Source: Knufia peltigerae
Taxonomy: Eukaryota > Ascomycota > Eurotiomycetes > Chaetothyriales > Trichomeriaceae
Assembly (NCBI GenBank): GCA_030247855.1
Contig: JAPDRN010000061.1
Span: 124,001-188,000 of the forward strand
Reading direction: 5' to 3'
Length of the DNA: 64,000 bases
Under the pieces are notes generated by a model. It was given only the letters and a program-made list of their open reading frames with translations. It was not told where the DNA came from and did no database searches. Within the stretch, counting starts at the first letter, position 1. Each line of letters starts with the position of its first letter. The translations under genes were made by a program, and so were the position numbers. Positions 42,671-53,816 of this stretch are shown piece by piece.

Positions 42671-43557
42671 TCTTTTTCTTCCTCCTTTATTTTCCCAAAT
42701 CGAAACGAAATATGCAGATGGGATCTCGAAATTAAAAAAGAATATCACGCAGTATGATGAGTTGGAGATGAATTCGAGGCATATGAAAATTATTCCCCAA
42801 GAAAATCTCGCGGGGTAATAAATTAGGAAAACAAACAAATAGAACAAAGTACTTTAAGCATGACTTCAGGTACTTCAGGTAGGTATGCAAAGATTCTCGT
42901 AAATGGCACATAGAGTACATTCATGTACTGCCTTTGGTACTATTCCTGAAGCTATGGACCGACACCCGGAAAATATGGCCTTCGAGGCTGTTTACATCTA
43001 AGCACTTTTTGTAACAACCAACGTCAAACTGGACACTGATGGCAAAGGTTCCTTCAATTCCACAAGATCGTCCTTCCTGATTCATACATATTCTTCCTCC
43101 ACCTTTGTCCTTTTTTTTTGTTCTGGGTCGACAGTGTCCGGAATAATGTAACAAAGTCCATCGGATCCCATGGATGATAAATTTGGCCTTGATCCAGGGA
43201 AATAAATGATCCAAAGGGACACCCTGACTCGGAGGGCGTGTCCTGTCCAGGGGAATAATAATAGAGTGACTGGTACACGTGTGTGCAGCACTGATTCGTG
43301 AATCCCAAAGTCGGTTCAAACAATAGTAATCATTCACGGGCACTGAGAGACTGACTTCTGTTGCATGTTGTTTGAAAACCCCCGGATCTTTGCAACAGGT
43401 TGGCCAGTGCTGATGACGATCATCAGAGTTGGTTTGCAATTGGCAGAACAGCAGACAAGAAAAAATCATCTCCAGATGCGCTGACGACAAAAGGTCAAAG
43501 AGATAGATTTCCGAGAAATTTGACTTCACAAACAAGACATTAAAAAACAACAACATT
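42671..43557. other. intergenic region
   Basis: Promoter of the Kti12 gene and presumed 3' UTR of the C2H2 gene. An open frame of 211 codons on the minus strand (42921-43556) abuts the C2H2 stop codon but has no conserved features. Confidence 0.55.
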
Positions 43558-45176
43558 TCATCCGGGATAGGCCTTGGATCGCGAAGGCAAGCACTGAGAC
43601 ACGTCGGGCATGTTGGAGGGGTACTGGACCTTTTCCGGTCTCATCTGAGCAGAGTACATGACGGGCGCATTGTAGCGTGCCTGGTTGACACGACCACCAT
43701 ACCGGGGGCTGATGGCGGCACCGGCCATGGCTTGAGCCTTGGAGTAAGCCGACGACGCAGAGCGCTTCATCGCGGCCGACGTGGGCGCTCCCTGGGTCTT
43801 TCTCCTCTTGTTCTGTTCGGCGCCGCGATCCTTGGTCTCCTTTTCTTCGTAGTCATGGACACGTCTCATGTGGTCACGTTGGTTCCAGCGGCGAGGGAAG
43901 CCGTTTCCCTGTTTGGCTCGGTCACAGTCCATGAATTTACACAAGAAGGGATTGAATCCGTGGTTGTGGAGTCCATGGGCTTCCCGTTCGTGCCTGAAGA
44001 GGCAGGCGTTGGATGAAAACCTGGCATCCTCGCATTCTGGCTTGTCCGTGAATCGGCATCTGTACGGCCTCAAATGGGAATCCAAGTATTTGCTGTTACA
44101 AGTCAATATCATTAGCACAGGACCACCACCTTTGTCGCAAGTGAGTTTGGAGAGGACTCACTTGTAGATGCACTTTTGCTTGGTTGGTTTGTGCGATTTG
44201 CACTGGTGCTCCTTGACCATGGGACAGTTGAAGTATCCATCCTCGTCCGGTTTGGCATCATACAGTGGACTGTTCCTGACCTTGGTCTTGTCTCCGGATG
44301 GATCCTCCTGGGAAGATCGGATATCCGTGGAAGAAGAGCTTCCGGAATCACTCACGGCGCCGTCACGTTCAATGGCGGATCGGATTGGCCTTGGTTGGAT
44401 CGTTATCCGCTTTGTAACACTACGTAGAGGGTGGGTTAGCATGTCGCGAGGGCCGACGTCACGGAGTGAGCTGACCTGTAGGCGTTGGGGTTCTTCGACA
44501 TGGCAGAAGCCCGGTAGAGAGGAGCATCCTCGGTTGTGCGATATGGATCTTCCAAGTAGCCCTGAGTGGATACATATTGGTGGTGGAATAGTTCCTGGTG
44601 AACTTGCTCCTCGGGTGGTGGTGTCAATGGGGCGTTTGCCAACGGCATCTCCGTGGTGTAAGCATTGTTCAGTATCCCGGGGCTATACGATGACAGGTCC
44701 GATGGCACATATCCATGGTTCATAACATCCTGGGATTGAATTTGTCCTGGGTAGTGTGATGACGAGACGAGATTCATATCCACGAAGTTGTTGCTCGACA
44801 GCGCATCATCTGTCAAGAACTCATCATATGCCGGGTCGGCATCATAACCACTGAGGCTGGAAGTCACGGAGAGAGGATAAGTGCCCGGGGCAGTCACAGA
44901 GGGGTAACTCATTGCTGAAGTCGGCGAGATCATGAAATCATCACTGTCAGGGTACCCGGAGGGTAGCACTGCATCATGTTGTCCTAAATAGCGATGGCGT
45001 ATGGACACGCATGTTGAAGCCAAGGTGAAGTTGGGATTGATGAAATCATCCACGGAAGCAGAGGTGAAAGCCATGGGTTCCTGATGGGACACTCCTGGAT
45101 TGTTCCTGGGTATCCGCCTTGATGATCCTTGGGTTGAGCGCAAGTGAGTTGAAGGTTGTCTGCTCCTTGCGTGCAT
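43558..45176 (-). CDS. C2H2 zinc-finger transcription factor
   Basis: Three exons, 45176-44476, 44419-44162 and 44092-43558, give 497 residues. Intron 1 (56 bp) has GTCAGC, a CATGCTAACCC branch site and ACGTAG; intron 2 (69 bp) has GTGAGT and GTAACAG. The N-terminal half is Ser/Tyr/Pro-rich, acidic and disordered, like an activation domain. The zinc region spans the second joint: YFNCPMVKEHQCKSHKP and CIYNKYLDSHLRPYRC, then C-x5-C...H (ACLFRHEREAHG) and FLCKFMDCDRA ... WNQRDHMRRVHDY. These are two or three irregular C2H2 fingers with long Cys spacing, a type common among fungal regulators of unknown targets. A basic stretch (EQNKRRKTQG) follows and may be a nuclear signal. Its upstream region has the TCCTGGG cluster. 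Confidence 0.83.
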
Positions 45177-45644
45177 TGTTAAACAAATCCTCTAGTGGGA
45201 GAACGATCTGTCGACACGAGACAAGTCAGTACGGGGATCATTACATGAATCAAATTTTGCTGTGTTGATGTAGGAGGCGGGGTGAGGCAACGAGTGACGG
45301 ATACAGGTCCAGCCAGAGATTCGTCGATGATAGCTGTTATTGGCGGCCCTGTCGCGTCCGGTAAGAAGGTGCATATATCCTGTGATGGGTTCTAGTACGG
45401 TACAATTGTGGCCAGATTAAACAATGCCGATTTGAAACCAGATCCAGGTGTCGAGAATTTACCCAGCGAGTTCCGAGACAAGTTTTCCGAGTTGACAATG
45501 ATAGGTCAATGTGACGACGTTGTTCAGGAGAACCGGCTATGTACATGCGGTGAAAGTAAAGTCTGATGGCGACAATCAAGTCTTAGGGATGGTCGCCGAC
45601 GAGATGTATTCCTGGCCATGTCCTGGATAAACAACAAACGAGAT

Positions 45645-46322
45645 TCCTGGGCATTGGATCAGAAGCATTCAGCTTCGTTATCATTATTGGGGAGCCATGT
45701 CGAGCATGATTCGTCTATTGACGATGTCCACTTGTCGAGGCATGACACTTGTACTGAGTCCGGCTCAGAGTCTCGTATCAAAGATTGTCGACTAAACATC
45801 ATGTCCAACGCAAGAAGGTGCAAGGCGAGTAGTCCTGGGAATTTCCTGGGATTGTCCTGGGATAAGTTTGCCCGGATTCCATATGGAGTTTGTCCTGGGG
45901 ATAATAAGGCCTCAAGTATGGGAATATATGCATCATTTTAGTTGCTGAGGACAACCCCACCATTCGATGAAGGTCATACAACTCAGTGAGCAGAGCGCAC
46001 CATGGTACTCTGACGAGCTGGTGGATGCTCTGTCGGCCAAGAGAAGTGTACTCTCCAAGCCGCTGGGCAAGATCCTCTGGGTTGCGAGTATGAAAAACAA
46101 GCAGACAAAAAAAAAGATTGTAGTACCTCGACGCTAATCCACGGGATTGTTTATTGCTGGTGTCGTGTTGTTGGCTGAAATGAAAAAAAAGAGCAAGCTC
46201 CGGATCTAGTCTCCTGGGATATGGCTTCGGTGTAGAAGAAAAGAAATCAAAAACAACGCGAGCCTGGGATATAGATATGTCCGGATCCTGTGTGGATGTC
46301 CTGGGATAATAATGCTCCTGGG
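45645..46322 (-). promoter_or_regulatory. cluster of TCCTGGG (CCCAGGA) motifs upstream of the C2H2 gene
   Basis: TCCTGGG occurs on the plus strand at 45645, 45833, 45844, 45855, 45893, 46212, 46299 and 46316, plus a GCCTGGG at 46262. Most are followed by AT. The three at 45833, 45844 and 45855 are spaced exactly 11 bp. Read in the direction of the gene the word is ATCCCAGGA. Three further copies lie inside its first exon (44728, 44745, 45104). I infer binding sites for a regulator, perhaps the C2H2 protein itself. Confidence 0.5.
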
Positions 46323-46506
46323 TATATAAGATTGTGGCCTTGTGGTGTTGACGAGGTGTTGAGAAAGTTTTGGGCAAGAGAAAAAGTTGTCGAGGTCACA
46401 CTGGCGACGAGGTGCTCTTCACATCTGTATGCAAGAAGAAGGAGTAAAATTGGATTGAGGAGGGTGCTGGCCCTGGGATGGGAGGTGAGCATGAATTTAA
46501 AGGAAC

Positions 46507-46528
46507 GGGAGGGAGGGAGGGAGGGAGG
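46507..46528 (+). repeat. (GGGA)5 purine repeat, possible G-quadruplex
   Basis: Five GGGA units followed by GG give at least four G-triplets with one-base loops, the classical quadruplex-forming pattern. It lies about 1.3 kb upstream of the C2H2 start. Confidence 0.6.
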
Positions 46529-47402
46529 TGAGCGGGAAAGGCGGTGGGAAGGAAATCCAAGGGAAGTGGGCTGAGTTTGCTCGAAAAAAGTGGGCTCAAC
46601 CCAGAGTGCATGCGAGACGGCAAGGAGTTGTTGGCACGTTTGGATTGATTGAGTCCACCCAAGCCTCTCATTTCTCTCAGTCACACCGCAGGTGGGAGAG
46701 GAGGAAACAGGATCAGATGCTCAAAAACACGCAGATTGCCCCATCTGCGTGCATCAAGCTGCTGCAGAGAAGCGACTTGGATATCACAGTCACTTACCTA
46801 TCACGGCCCCAAGCGGCCCCCCCCCCGGCCATGCCGCCAACGCATCTAGCTCCGACCTAGGCTTGCTGGCGACAACGAGTCAGCGTCATCGTCACATCGG
46901 TCCACCACAGTTTTGATACGTTGCTGGTACGGAGTACCATTCTGTGACTTGGGGTGGACGAGGACGTACCAGGTTGCGATCACCAGGGGCCATAGCCATT
47001 CGTCTGGTTCTGACATGACCGCCCACGCTTCGCTTGCAACAGCTCCAACTTTGCTGCAGCTCAACCACTCACACTGTTGTGACGGTGATAGAGCACGCAT
47101 GCTGCATTCTGGCAATGATTGACGTGGCAGCCTCTCGTCGCAGGATGATGCTCCTCGTGACCCGTCCTCGGTTCGTGTCGCCCATCAACTGATGGCCTCA
47201 CATTAACGGGGCGCAAGGAATACGTTGTCATAATCGCGCAACGGATATTCATCACACTGCCCGCTCGGCAGAAAGTACTTTGCAAAAATCCGTTCGGATA
47301 TGCGAACTGTGCATGTTGTTCTATACTGGCACAACACAGCCTCTGGCCTAAGCTGGTTGGATCAGTTGGGCCAAAAGAAGGCAATCATCGAAAGGCACAT
47401 TT

Positions 47403-47740
47403 GTATTATGCACGAGGCAACCTGCCTAAGATACCTACCAGGTAGAAATCACTGAAGCATTCCCCGAACCTGTTCAGTCATTTCTCAGTGTCAATATAAG
47501 TTAAATACTGTAGTAACGGACAAAGTTCAAGTAAGTTAACAGACATTCTTGAGAACAGTGAGAACGACGAGCACCGAGACCCAAATAAGGATAGTAATAA
47601 TGACTACATAATTGGTCCCAGTCGTGTGCGTTTTGCAAAAGTATCTCCCTGGCGAATAATATTTCGGAGGTACGGATACTCCAGTGATAGTTATCGCCTT
47701 GTGCGTAATGTAGAGGTGGATGTGCGTAGTACCTGTCGCC
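47403..47740. mobile_element. degenerate MITE-like element (copy 1)
   Basis: The right end (47696-47740) reads GCCTTGTGCGTAATG and continues to TGTGCGTAGTACCTGTCGCC, matching the right terminal repeat of the element at 57858. The left end (GTATTATGCACGAGGCAACCT) matches the left repeat with several changes. Inside, TCAATATAAGTTAAAT, GACATTCTTGAGAACAG and ACGACGAGCACCGAGAC match the internal part of that copy. ATCACTGAAGCA is shared with the copy at 62390. It is older and longer (insertions), with no coding capacity. Confidence 0.65.
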
Positions 47741-49883
47741 ATCGAAAGCTGGCAGTTCGAGTAACTGACATTGCTGATACGTCTGCGCTAATAACGAGGC
47801 ATTGAGACGAGGGACACATTTTGTGCTATCAATCTCATGGATACGCTTAATCAGCGCCGTCTAGAGTCCTCTCATGAAGCAACGAAGATCCAGATATCTT
47901 CACCACGTGCCGGAATAAAGGGGGACGCTTTCTATCGGTGACAGACCTCGAGGGTCAACTGAGAAGCTCACAACAGACATACTCGGCTGACAGTTTCTCC
48001 GCCACAGGTCACGGAGTATGATCCGATAGACCGGAGCTGTAGTGGCACAAAAAGTCGTGCAACGTGGCGACCATGGACAATTTGGCAAGCCAACCTCTGG
48101 GTGCCAAGTGCCGAATGACTCTTCGTGACTACAAAACGAGCAGGAAATCGTCCAGTGAGCCCAGCTAGCAATCTCTGGTCTCTGTTCTCCATACGTTGAT
48201 CGGCATTGGTGCTGCTTCAGACTCTAACTGTACAGGCCTTGGCTTTCGCACGATCAGTACAGCGGCCGGGTCGATTCGCTTTCATTTCAGATCGACAGGC
48301 GAGTTCTCAAGCGATCGAGGCCCGTCATTGCAGGCCAGCAAGTATTGGTCACGAATAGAAAAGACTCAACAGCGTCCCAAAGAACCCTGTGCAACGTACC
48401 TGCGTAGACGAGAATTAGCAAAAAGTCATATTCAAGTTGCCAAAGAAACTCGCAGAAAAAGTTGAAGGAAGATTCAGAATGTTTGATGATGGTAATGTTT
48501 TTCGTTCAAAGACGTATGTCTCAGTTGAACTATGCTTTAAATTTGGTGTATTCATCACATGGAGGGTTTAGATCTTGATAGAAGTAACAGTGGACGTACC
48601 TGTTTTCCTGACATTTGGAGCCTGGACCGTCACACAAAAGAGTCATCACATAATACTTCGTACACGGGTTTGGGTGTGTGGCCAGGTTACGGCCCATGGT
48701 GAAATCCCGGCACGCATGGAATTTCCTCTTTGTGCACAACGACTTCAATTAGCATGGATATTTCCAGGGTCTTTTGGTAACATCAGAGGAACCCCTGGAG
48801 GAGCTGGCTGAATTTATAAATGAATGATACCCAGTGTAACGTTGAAAGTCGCCATGTTGGTTGATATGGAGGAACCTGAATCGAGAGAATTCGCAGGTTT
48901 GTGGTGCATACAAAAATGTGCCAAGGGTTGTAATGACCGCATTTAATTTCCGTACATGTTGGTGGGCAGTGCGAGTACGAATACGAGGACAAGTACGGAG
49001 TACGAGTTACCTGGCTCTACTCCGTACACGAGAAAAGATGATTCCTTCAATTTCGATTAAAGCCATTGTCAACATGGATAACCCCGTCCGGCAAAGCAAA
49101 TAATAATAACCATCACCCTGACTCGATGTCAAGGGTCAATCATGTTCCAATCTCTCTTGATTGCCAATGGTTGTTTGCTCGATGTTCCATGGAGTATCAA
49201 TGAGTACTTGCAATATACTCCCTAGACAACCTAACCTTTCGATTCGAACAAATTACGGACGTGACCAGCATCTTTTCAATCAAACATCTCCCTCTCTCTC
49301 CTCGTTACGGAGTAGCAAAAACAGTTGATCCTCTGTTTCGAACCGGCCCGGTACAATGTGTTGGGCAGCAAAAACCTTATTATCCTCTTCCCCTTCGCCC
49401 GGAGACCCATCTACGTCTTCCTCATTCTCCGATATAACGAGGCTGGCCCGGGACAAGGCTCTGTCGATCTTCGCCTAATCTTTTGCTACAACCAAGTGAC
49501 GTCAAGCGGAAATTCTGTTTTCATTCCATTACCCAATGCAACCTTCTAGACCCGCAAAGCGAGATGGCGAGAACTGCACAATTCATCAGACCTTCGCAGT
49601 CGAAAGCTCTCCCCCCCCCCATTTTTCTTTGTTGGTAACCACAATCCAAGAGGTAATTGCTGGGAATAATCGTTGTGTCCCCTACGGAGTTACTGTACAT
49701 ACCGTGATTGTATCGTCGGGGGTTTGTGGTGGTGGGACTCGCGACGAGTCGTCCTTTTCTCCTTTGTTTCTCTTTGAGAGAGCTGAGAGCTCGGGAGCTC
49801 ATTCCCCCCCCCCCCCTGCTGGACATACGATTACGGAGTACAGTACTGTACACGACAGAACATTCCCGCCACCAGGGAAAACA
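47741..49883. other. long gene-free region
   Basis: It carries four or five TACGGAGTA words (48994, 49018 inverted, 49306, 49832, and a near copy at 49683), poly-C runs (49611-49620; 49804-49816, 13 C) and the presumed leader of the permease gene. No gene is seen on either strand. Confidence 0.5.
49804..49816. repeat. run of 13 C upstream of the permease
   Basis: Homopolymer 68 bp before the start codon, in the presumed leader. Its length may be unstable or mis-sequenced. Confidence 0.8.
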
Positions 49884-51747
49884 ATGTCGTCGACCCCTCG
49901 TCACTCCGGTGGTGGTGGCTCCCGGCGAGGTTCGGGCGTGATCCAGCCCGAGAGACGTCGAAGCTCCATCCACCAGAACGCAGAGAGCGAAGCCGCTCTC
50001 GCAAAACTGGGCTACGTCAGCGAACTACCGAGGAACCTGAGCATGATGTCCATCCTGGGCCTTTCGTTCGCCATCATGGCTGTACCCTTTGGTCTGAGCA
50101 CGACCCTGTACATCACCCTGACCGACGGTCAGTCGGTGACCGTCTTGTACGGGTGGTTGTTTGTGTCGTTGATATCTCTGGCCATAGCCTCGTCCCTGGC
50201 CGAGATATGTTCTGTATATCCTACCGCGGTAAGTTTTTTCCTTTTTCCTCTATATCATCATCGCTTTCGACCTTTGCAGTTGTTTTTCTGCTTCATCCTC
50301 GTACGTGACAGTACATGACTCGTTGTATCACGGAGTACCCAAGCCAAAAAGAAAAAAAGAAAAAAAAAACCACTAATGGCAAGTTCAGGGCGGAGTTTAT
50401 TACTGGTCCGCCATGCTCAGCACCAAGAAATGGGCCCCCATGGTGTCCTACATCGACGGCTGGCTGACCCTCATCGGCAACTGGACCGTGACCCTGTCCA
50501 TCAACTTCAGCGGGGGTCAACTCGTCCTCTCGGCCATCACTCTCTGGGACGAGGGTTTCGTGCCCAACGCCTACCAGACCGTGCTGATGTTCTGGGCCGT
50601 CATGTTGACGTGCATGCTGGTCAACGTCTTTGCGGCTCGCTACCTCGACCTGATCAACAAGATCTGTATCTATTGGACCTCGGCCTCGGTCGTCATCATC
50701 CTCGTGACTTTGCTGTCCATGGCCGACCACCGCCGAAGCGGCGCCTTTGTGTTTTCCCACTTTGACGCGTCGGCCAGCGGTTGGCCCAGCGGGTGGGCGT
50801 TTTTCGTCGGACTCCTCCAAGCGGCATACACCCTCACGGGTTACGGCATGGTGGCGGCCATGTGCGAGGAGGTGCAGCGGCCCGAGCGGGAGGTCCCCAA
50901 GGCCATGGTCCTGTCGGTCGCGGCCGCCGGCGTCACCGGGGTCATCTACCTGATCCCCATCCTCTTCGTGCTCCCCGACGTTTCGATCCTCCTGAACGTC
51001 GCCAACGGTCAACCCATCGGCCTGCTGTTCAAGACCGTCACCGGTTCCGCCGCCGGCGGGTTCGGTCTGTTGTTTTTGATCCTGGGCATTCTCTTCTTCG
51101 CGGGGACGGGAGCCCTGACGGCCGCCTCTCGTTGCACCTACGCCTTCGCCCGCGACGGGGCCATCCCGGGTTCCCGAATCTGGTCCCGGGTCGACCGACG
51201 GTTCGACATACCCCTCTGGGCTCTGTTCTTGTCCACCGTCGTCGACTGCCTCCTCGGTCTCATCTACTTCGGATCCACCGCCGCCTTCAACGCCTTCACC
51301 GGGGTCGCCACCATCTGCCTGAGCACGAGCTACGGGATCCCCATCCTGGTCAACGTCGTGAGAGGCCGCCGGGCCACCCGACACGCGAGGTTCAGCCTCG
51401 GCCACCGTTTCGGCTTCTTCGTCAACGTCGCCACCCTCTGCTGGATCGCTTTGGCCGTCATCCTGTTTTGCATGCCAGTCGCCATCCCCGTCACCCCGAC
51501 CAGCATGAACTACGCCTCCGTCGTCTTCGCCGGCTTCTCGGGCGTCGCCGTCACCTGGTACTTTGTGAGTGCAAGAAAGACCTTCACCGGTCCGCCCGTG
51601 CCGAGTGACGCCGGGCCGCCGGAAACGGAAGAGGGGCTTGCCGTGTCTTCTACGCACGGCGAGAAGCCGCCGCCGGCCGACGTCGTCGAGGACGGACCGA
51701 CAAATGATATTAAACCCATGGTTGTTGACGAGCCCAAGACCATTTGA
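49884..51747 (+). CDS. APC-superfamily amino acid/choline/GABA-type permease
   Basis: Two exons, 49884-50228 and 50389-51747, give 567 residues. The intron (50229-50388) is 160 bp, the longest here, with GTAAGT, CACTAATGG as branch site and TTCAG. It joins CSVYPTA to GGVYYWSAMLSTKKWAP, a hallmark of fungal Hnm1/GABA-permease-like transporters. About twelve hydrophobic segments follow; the first contains SILGLSFAIMAVPFGLST. The loop YGMVAAMCEEVQRPEREVPKA matches the conserved E-x2-NA-x-R-x-P-x-AI region, and AFARDGAIPGS is also typical. The C-terminal tail is polar and disordered. The substrate cannot be told apart among choline, GABA and other amino acids. It converges with the GH13 gene. Confidence 0.88.
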
Positions 51748-51959
51748 TAGTAGCGCCCTCATGAACATTAAATGTGACATTACCATAAAAGAAATCTTTA
51801 ATTTGACTACGATTCCGATTCGTGCAAAGAAGTGAACAATTACGGGATCAAAGCTACTTCGTCCCCCCTCACAATTGATACTTTTGAGGCATACACTAGC
51901 CATATCCTATCCTTGCCTTGCTTGTTCATGTCTCCTGCTTTCCGCAAGTATTACTTGGC

Positions 51960-53816
51960 TTATTTGTAAACCACGACACCTCCGGGACCCACTGTCACCT
52001 GAACGACAGATCTGCCATTGACCGACTGTACTGCGAGAGAAGGAGAAACCTGCCCGGTTCCCGTCTTTAACAATAAACTCAACTTATTTCCTTCGGGATG
52101 AATCTCGCGGTCTACGGTGACCCAGACGGACAACTGGTTGCCTGGATCGCTGTTGATGGCGATCAGAACTTCCTCGTTGGCGAATAATCGTGACCAGGCA
52201 ATGATAGACCGCATTCGCGAGCCACCAATGATACTGGGATACCCAAAGTGTACGCCATCACCAGCAATCTCTCGAAGATACTGTCGGCCTCGGCGGACAG
52301 TCATTTCCTGCTTCCGAACTTGGGCAAGCCTTGCGACATCAATCCAGGTGGTGCTGGCCTCGTCAAAGAAATGGTGGTTTTTGCTGCGGAAAGCTCCAAA
52401 TTTCCCTCCAAACATTGCTTCCCGGATATACTCGTCGCTGCCACCTTGACCGTCAAAAGCCTGCTCGGTTCCGTAATATATGCACGGAATGCCGAGAGTA
52501 AACAGATTGAGTGCAACAGCCGCAACAACCAGGTCGGCACCGTTGCCTTCAGAACAGAAGCGGCCCTTGTAACCCCCGCGCCAGACCTGGTCGTGGTCAT
52601 CGATCATCGTGACAACCTTATCTCGAAACCAGGTATGGCTACCCTTGTTGAGGTAGAGGGCGTTCCGGAACAGATCAAAGTATTCATCTGGATTAGCTTG
52701 ACCTTTGGGTACACGCCAAAGCTTCTCCTGGACATTCCCAATTCCAAGGGCAGCATCTAGGCCGGTGGCCTCCACTGTCTCGAACGCACGGGATCCGGTG
52801 ATCTCCCCCATGAGAAGAAATCTGTCCTTTCCTAGGGATTGTGCATACTCGTGGATGACACTGGCAAAATATCTTGTTGGTCCGTCACCCATGTGCTTGA
52901 CTGTATCAATACGATACCCATCGATATCTGCGTAGGCGATCCAGTACTTGTAGCACTGGCACAGGGCTTTCAGTGCGTTCGTTGCGAAGAAATTGTCCGG
53001 ATTTGAGGATCCAAGTGCGATGTCCTTGAGATCGAAGAAGTCACCGTCCAGGTATTCAGGAGACCTATCCCAACCGTCACCATTGATTTGTCCCTTTCTG
53101 GTAAAGTTCGCCTTGTCTTGCAGTTCGGCGGGCCAGATTGCGGCGTTAGGGAAATCATCGATATACCTACTTGGGTCGATTCTGGCGAGTGGAATGTCCG
53201 GAGTTCTGTTCTTGTCGTAGAACCCCTTGACGTCGAATGTATCACCATTGTAATGCGGATTGTCGGCAACATATTCAAAAACATTGCCGCTGTGGTTGAG
53301 GATAATGTCAAGAATAACATAGATACCCTGCTCGTGTGCTGCCTTCACCAGGTCAATCAACTCTTCACGAGTTCCGAATCTTGGGTCAACATCCAGGAAG
53401 TTTTGCACACCGTAGCCATGATAGGTTTCTAGCTTCGCGACCTGCTTCCATATAGGACCAATCCAAAGAGCAGTCACACCAAGACGCTTGAGATATCCCA
53501 GCTTGGTCTTTAGACCTTTCAATGTGCCACCATTGAAGATCGTCCCTGAGGTCCTCCACTTTGCGGCGTCAGTGTCGGTACGGATAGCATCTTCATAGTC
53601 TCCTCGCTCGTACTTCGGCGTCGATCCATTCGAGACAGTGGCACCAGTATGGTCCTTGTAGCCCGTCTCTAGATCATTGGAGAACCGATCTGGGAGCAGA
53701 AAGTAGAGGACTTGGTCGTCCCATCCACCTGGGGAAGGATGGAATGTATGCTTCGGAGGTGCACTGGCGAACACTGACTGTACTTCGGGGTCTGCAAGGC
53801 TCTTGGGAGGTGGCAT
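51960..53816 (-). CDS. GH13 alpha-amylase-family enzyme, no signal peptide
   Basis: Single-exon protein of 618 residues. All GH13 regions are visible: region I LDIILNHSG (Asp170, Asn174, His175), region II DGYRIDTVKH (nucleophile Asp304), region III LMGEITG (acid/base Glu338) and region IV MIDDHDQ (Asp409), where the usual NHD is DHD. The N-terminal barrel start, DQVLYFLLPDRFSND, and a calcium-type loop, GYGVQNFLDVDPRFGT, also fit. A beta-sandwich C-terminal domain ends VTVGPGGVVVYK. There is no signal peptide, so I infer an intracellular alpha-glucan enzyme; whether it is hydrolytic or transferring cannot be said. The ATG at 53816 (AAG ATG) has the better context; 53828 is the alternative. 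The lack of introns in such a long gene and the bacterial-looking family could mean old transfer. Confidence 0.88.
   Translation of the reverse strand: MPPPKSLADPEVQSVFASAPPKHTFHPSPGGWDDQVLYFLLPDRFSNDLETGYKDHTGATVSNGSTPKYERGDYEDAIRTDTDAAKWRTSGTIFNGGTLKGLKTKLGYLKRLGVTALWIGPIWKQVAKLETYHGYGVQNFLDVDPRFGTREELIDLVKAAHEQGIYVILDIILNHSGNVFEYVADNPHYNGDTFDVKGFYDKNRTPDIPLARIDPSRYIDDFPNAAIWPAELQDKANFTRKGQINGDGWDRSPEYLDGDFFDLKDIALGSSNPDNFFATNALKALCQCYKYWIAYADIDGYRIDTVKHMGDGPTRYFASVIHEYAQSLGKDRFLLMGEITGSRAFETVEATGLDAALGIGNVQEKLWRVPKGQANPDEYFDLFRNALYLNKGSHTWFRDKVVTMIDDHDQVWRGGYKGRFCSEGNGADLVVAAVALNLFTLGIPCIYYGTEQAFDGQGGSDEYIREAMFGGKFGAFRSKNHHFFDEASTTWIDVARLAQVRKQEMTVRRGRQYLREIAGDGVHFGYPSIIGGSRMRSIIAWSRLFANEEVLIAINSDPGNQLSVWVTVDREIHPEGNKLSLLLKTGTGQVSPSLAVQSVNGRSVVQVTVGPGGVVVYK

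Larger units (their letters stand above)
45177..47402. other. long upstream region of the C2H2 gene
   Basis: Over 2 kb without a believable gene. The first 1.2 kb probably holds the promoter and a long 5' leader of the C2H2 gene, with the TCCTGGG cluster and a TATATA word (46324-46329). A minus-strand frame of 192 codons (45799-46377) lies in that leader and may be a chance or upstream frame. Purine-rich DNA and a TACGGAGTA word (46928) follow. Confidence 0.55.

Noticed and set aside
42921..43556. 211-codon minus-strand frame after the C2H2 stop
   Set aside because: Lies in the presumed 3' UTR, with no conserved motif and no sensible composition.
45799..46377. 192-codon minus-strand frame upstream of the C2H2 gene
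   Set aside because: It overlaps the TCCTGGG cluster and has no family character. Possibly an upstream or chance frame, not supported as a gene.
47536..47742. 68-codon minus-strand frame with a hydrophobic end
   Set aside because: Lies inside the degenerate MITE copy and is explained by its inverted end.
50293..51903. 536-codon open frame antisense to the permease
   Set aside because: GC-rich shadow of the permease codons; Gly/Asp/Arg/His-rich with no domain.
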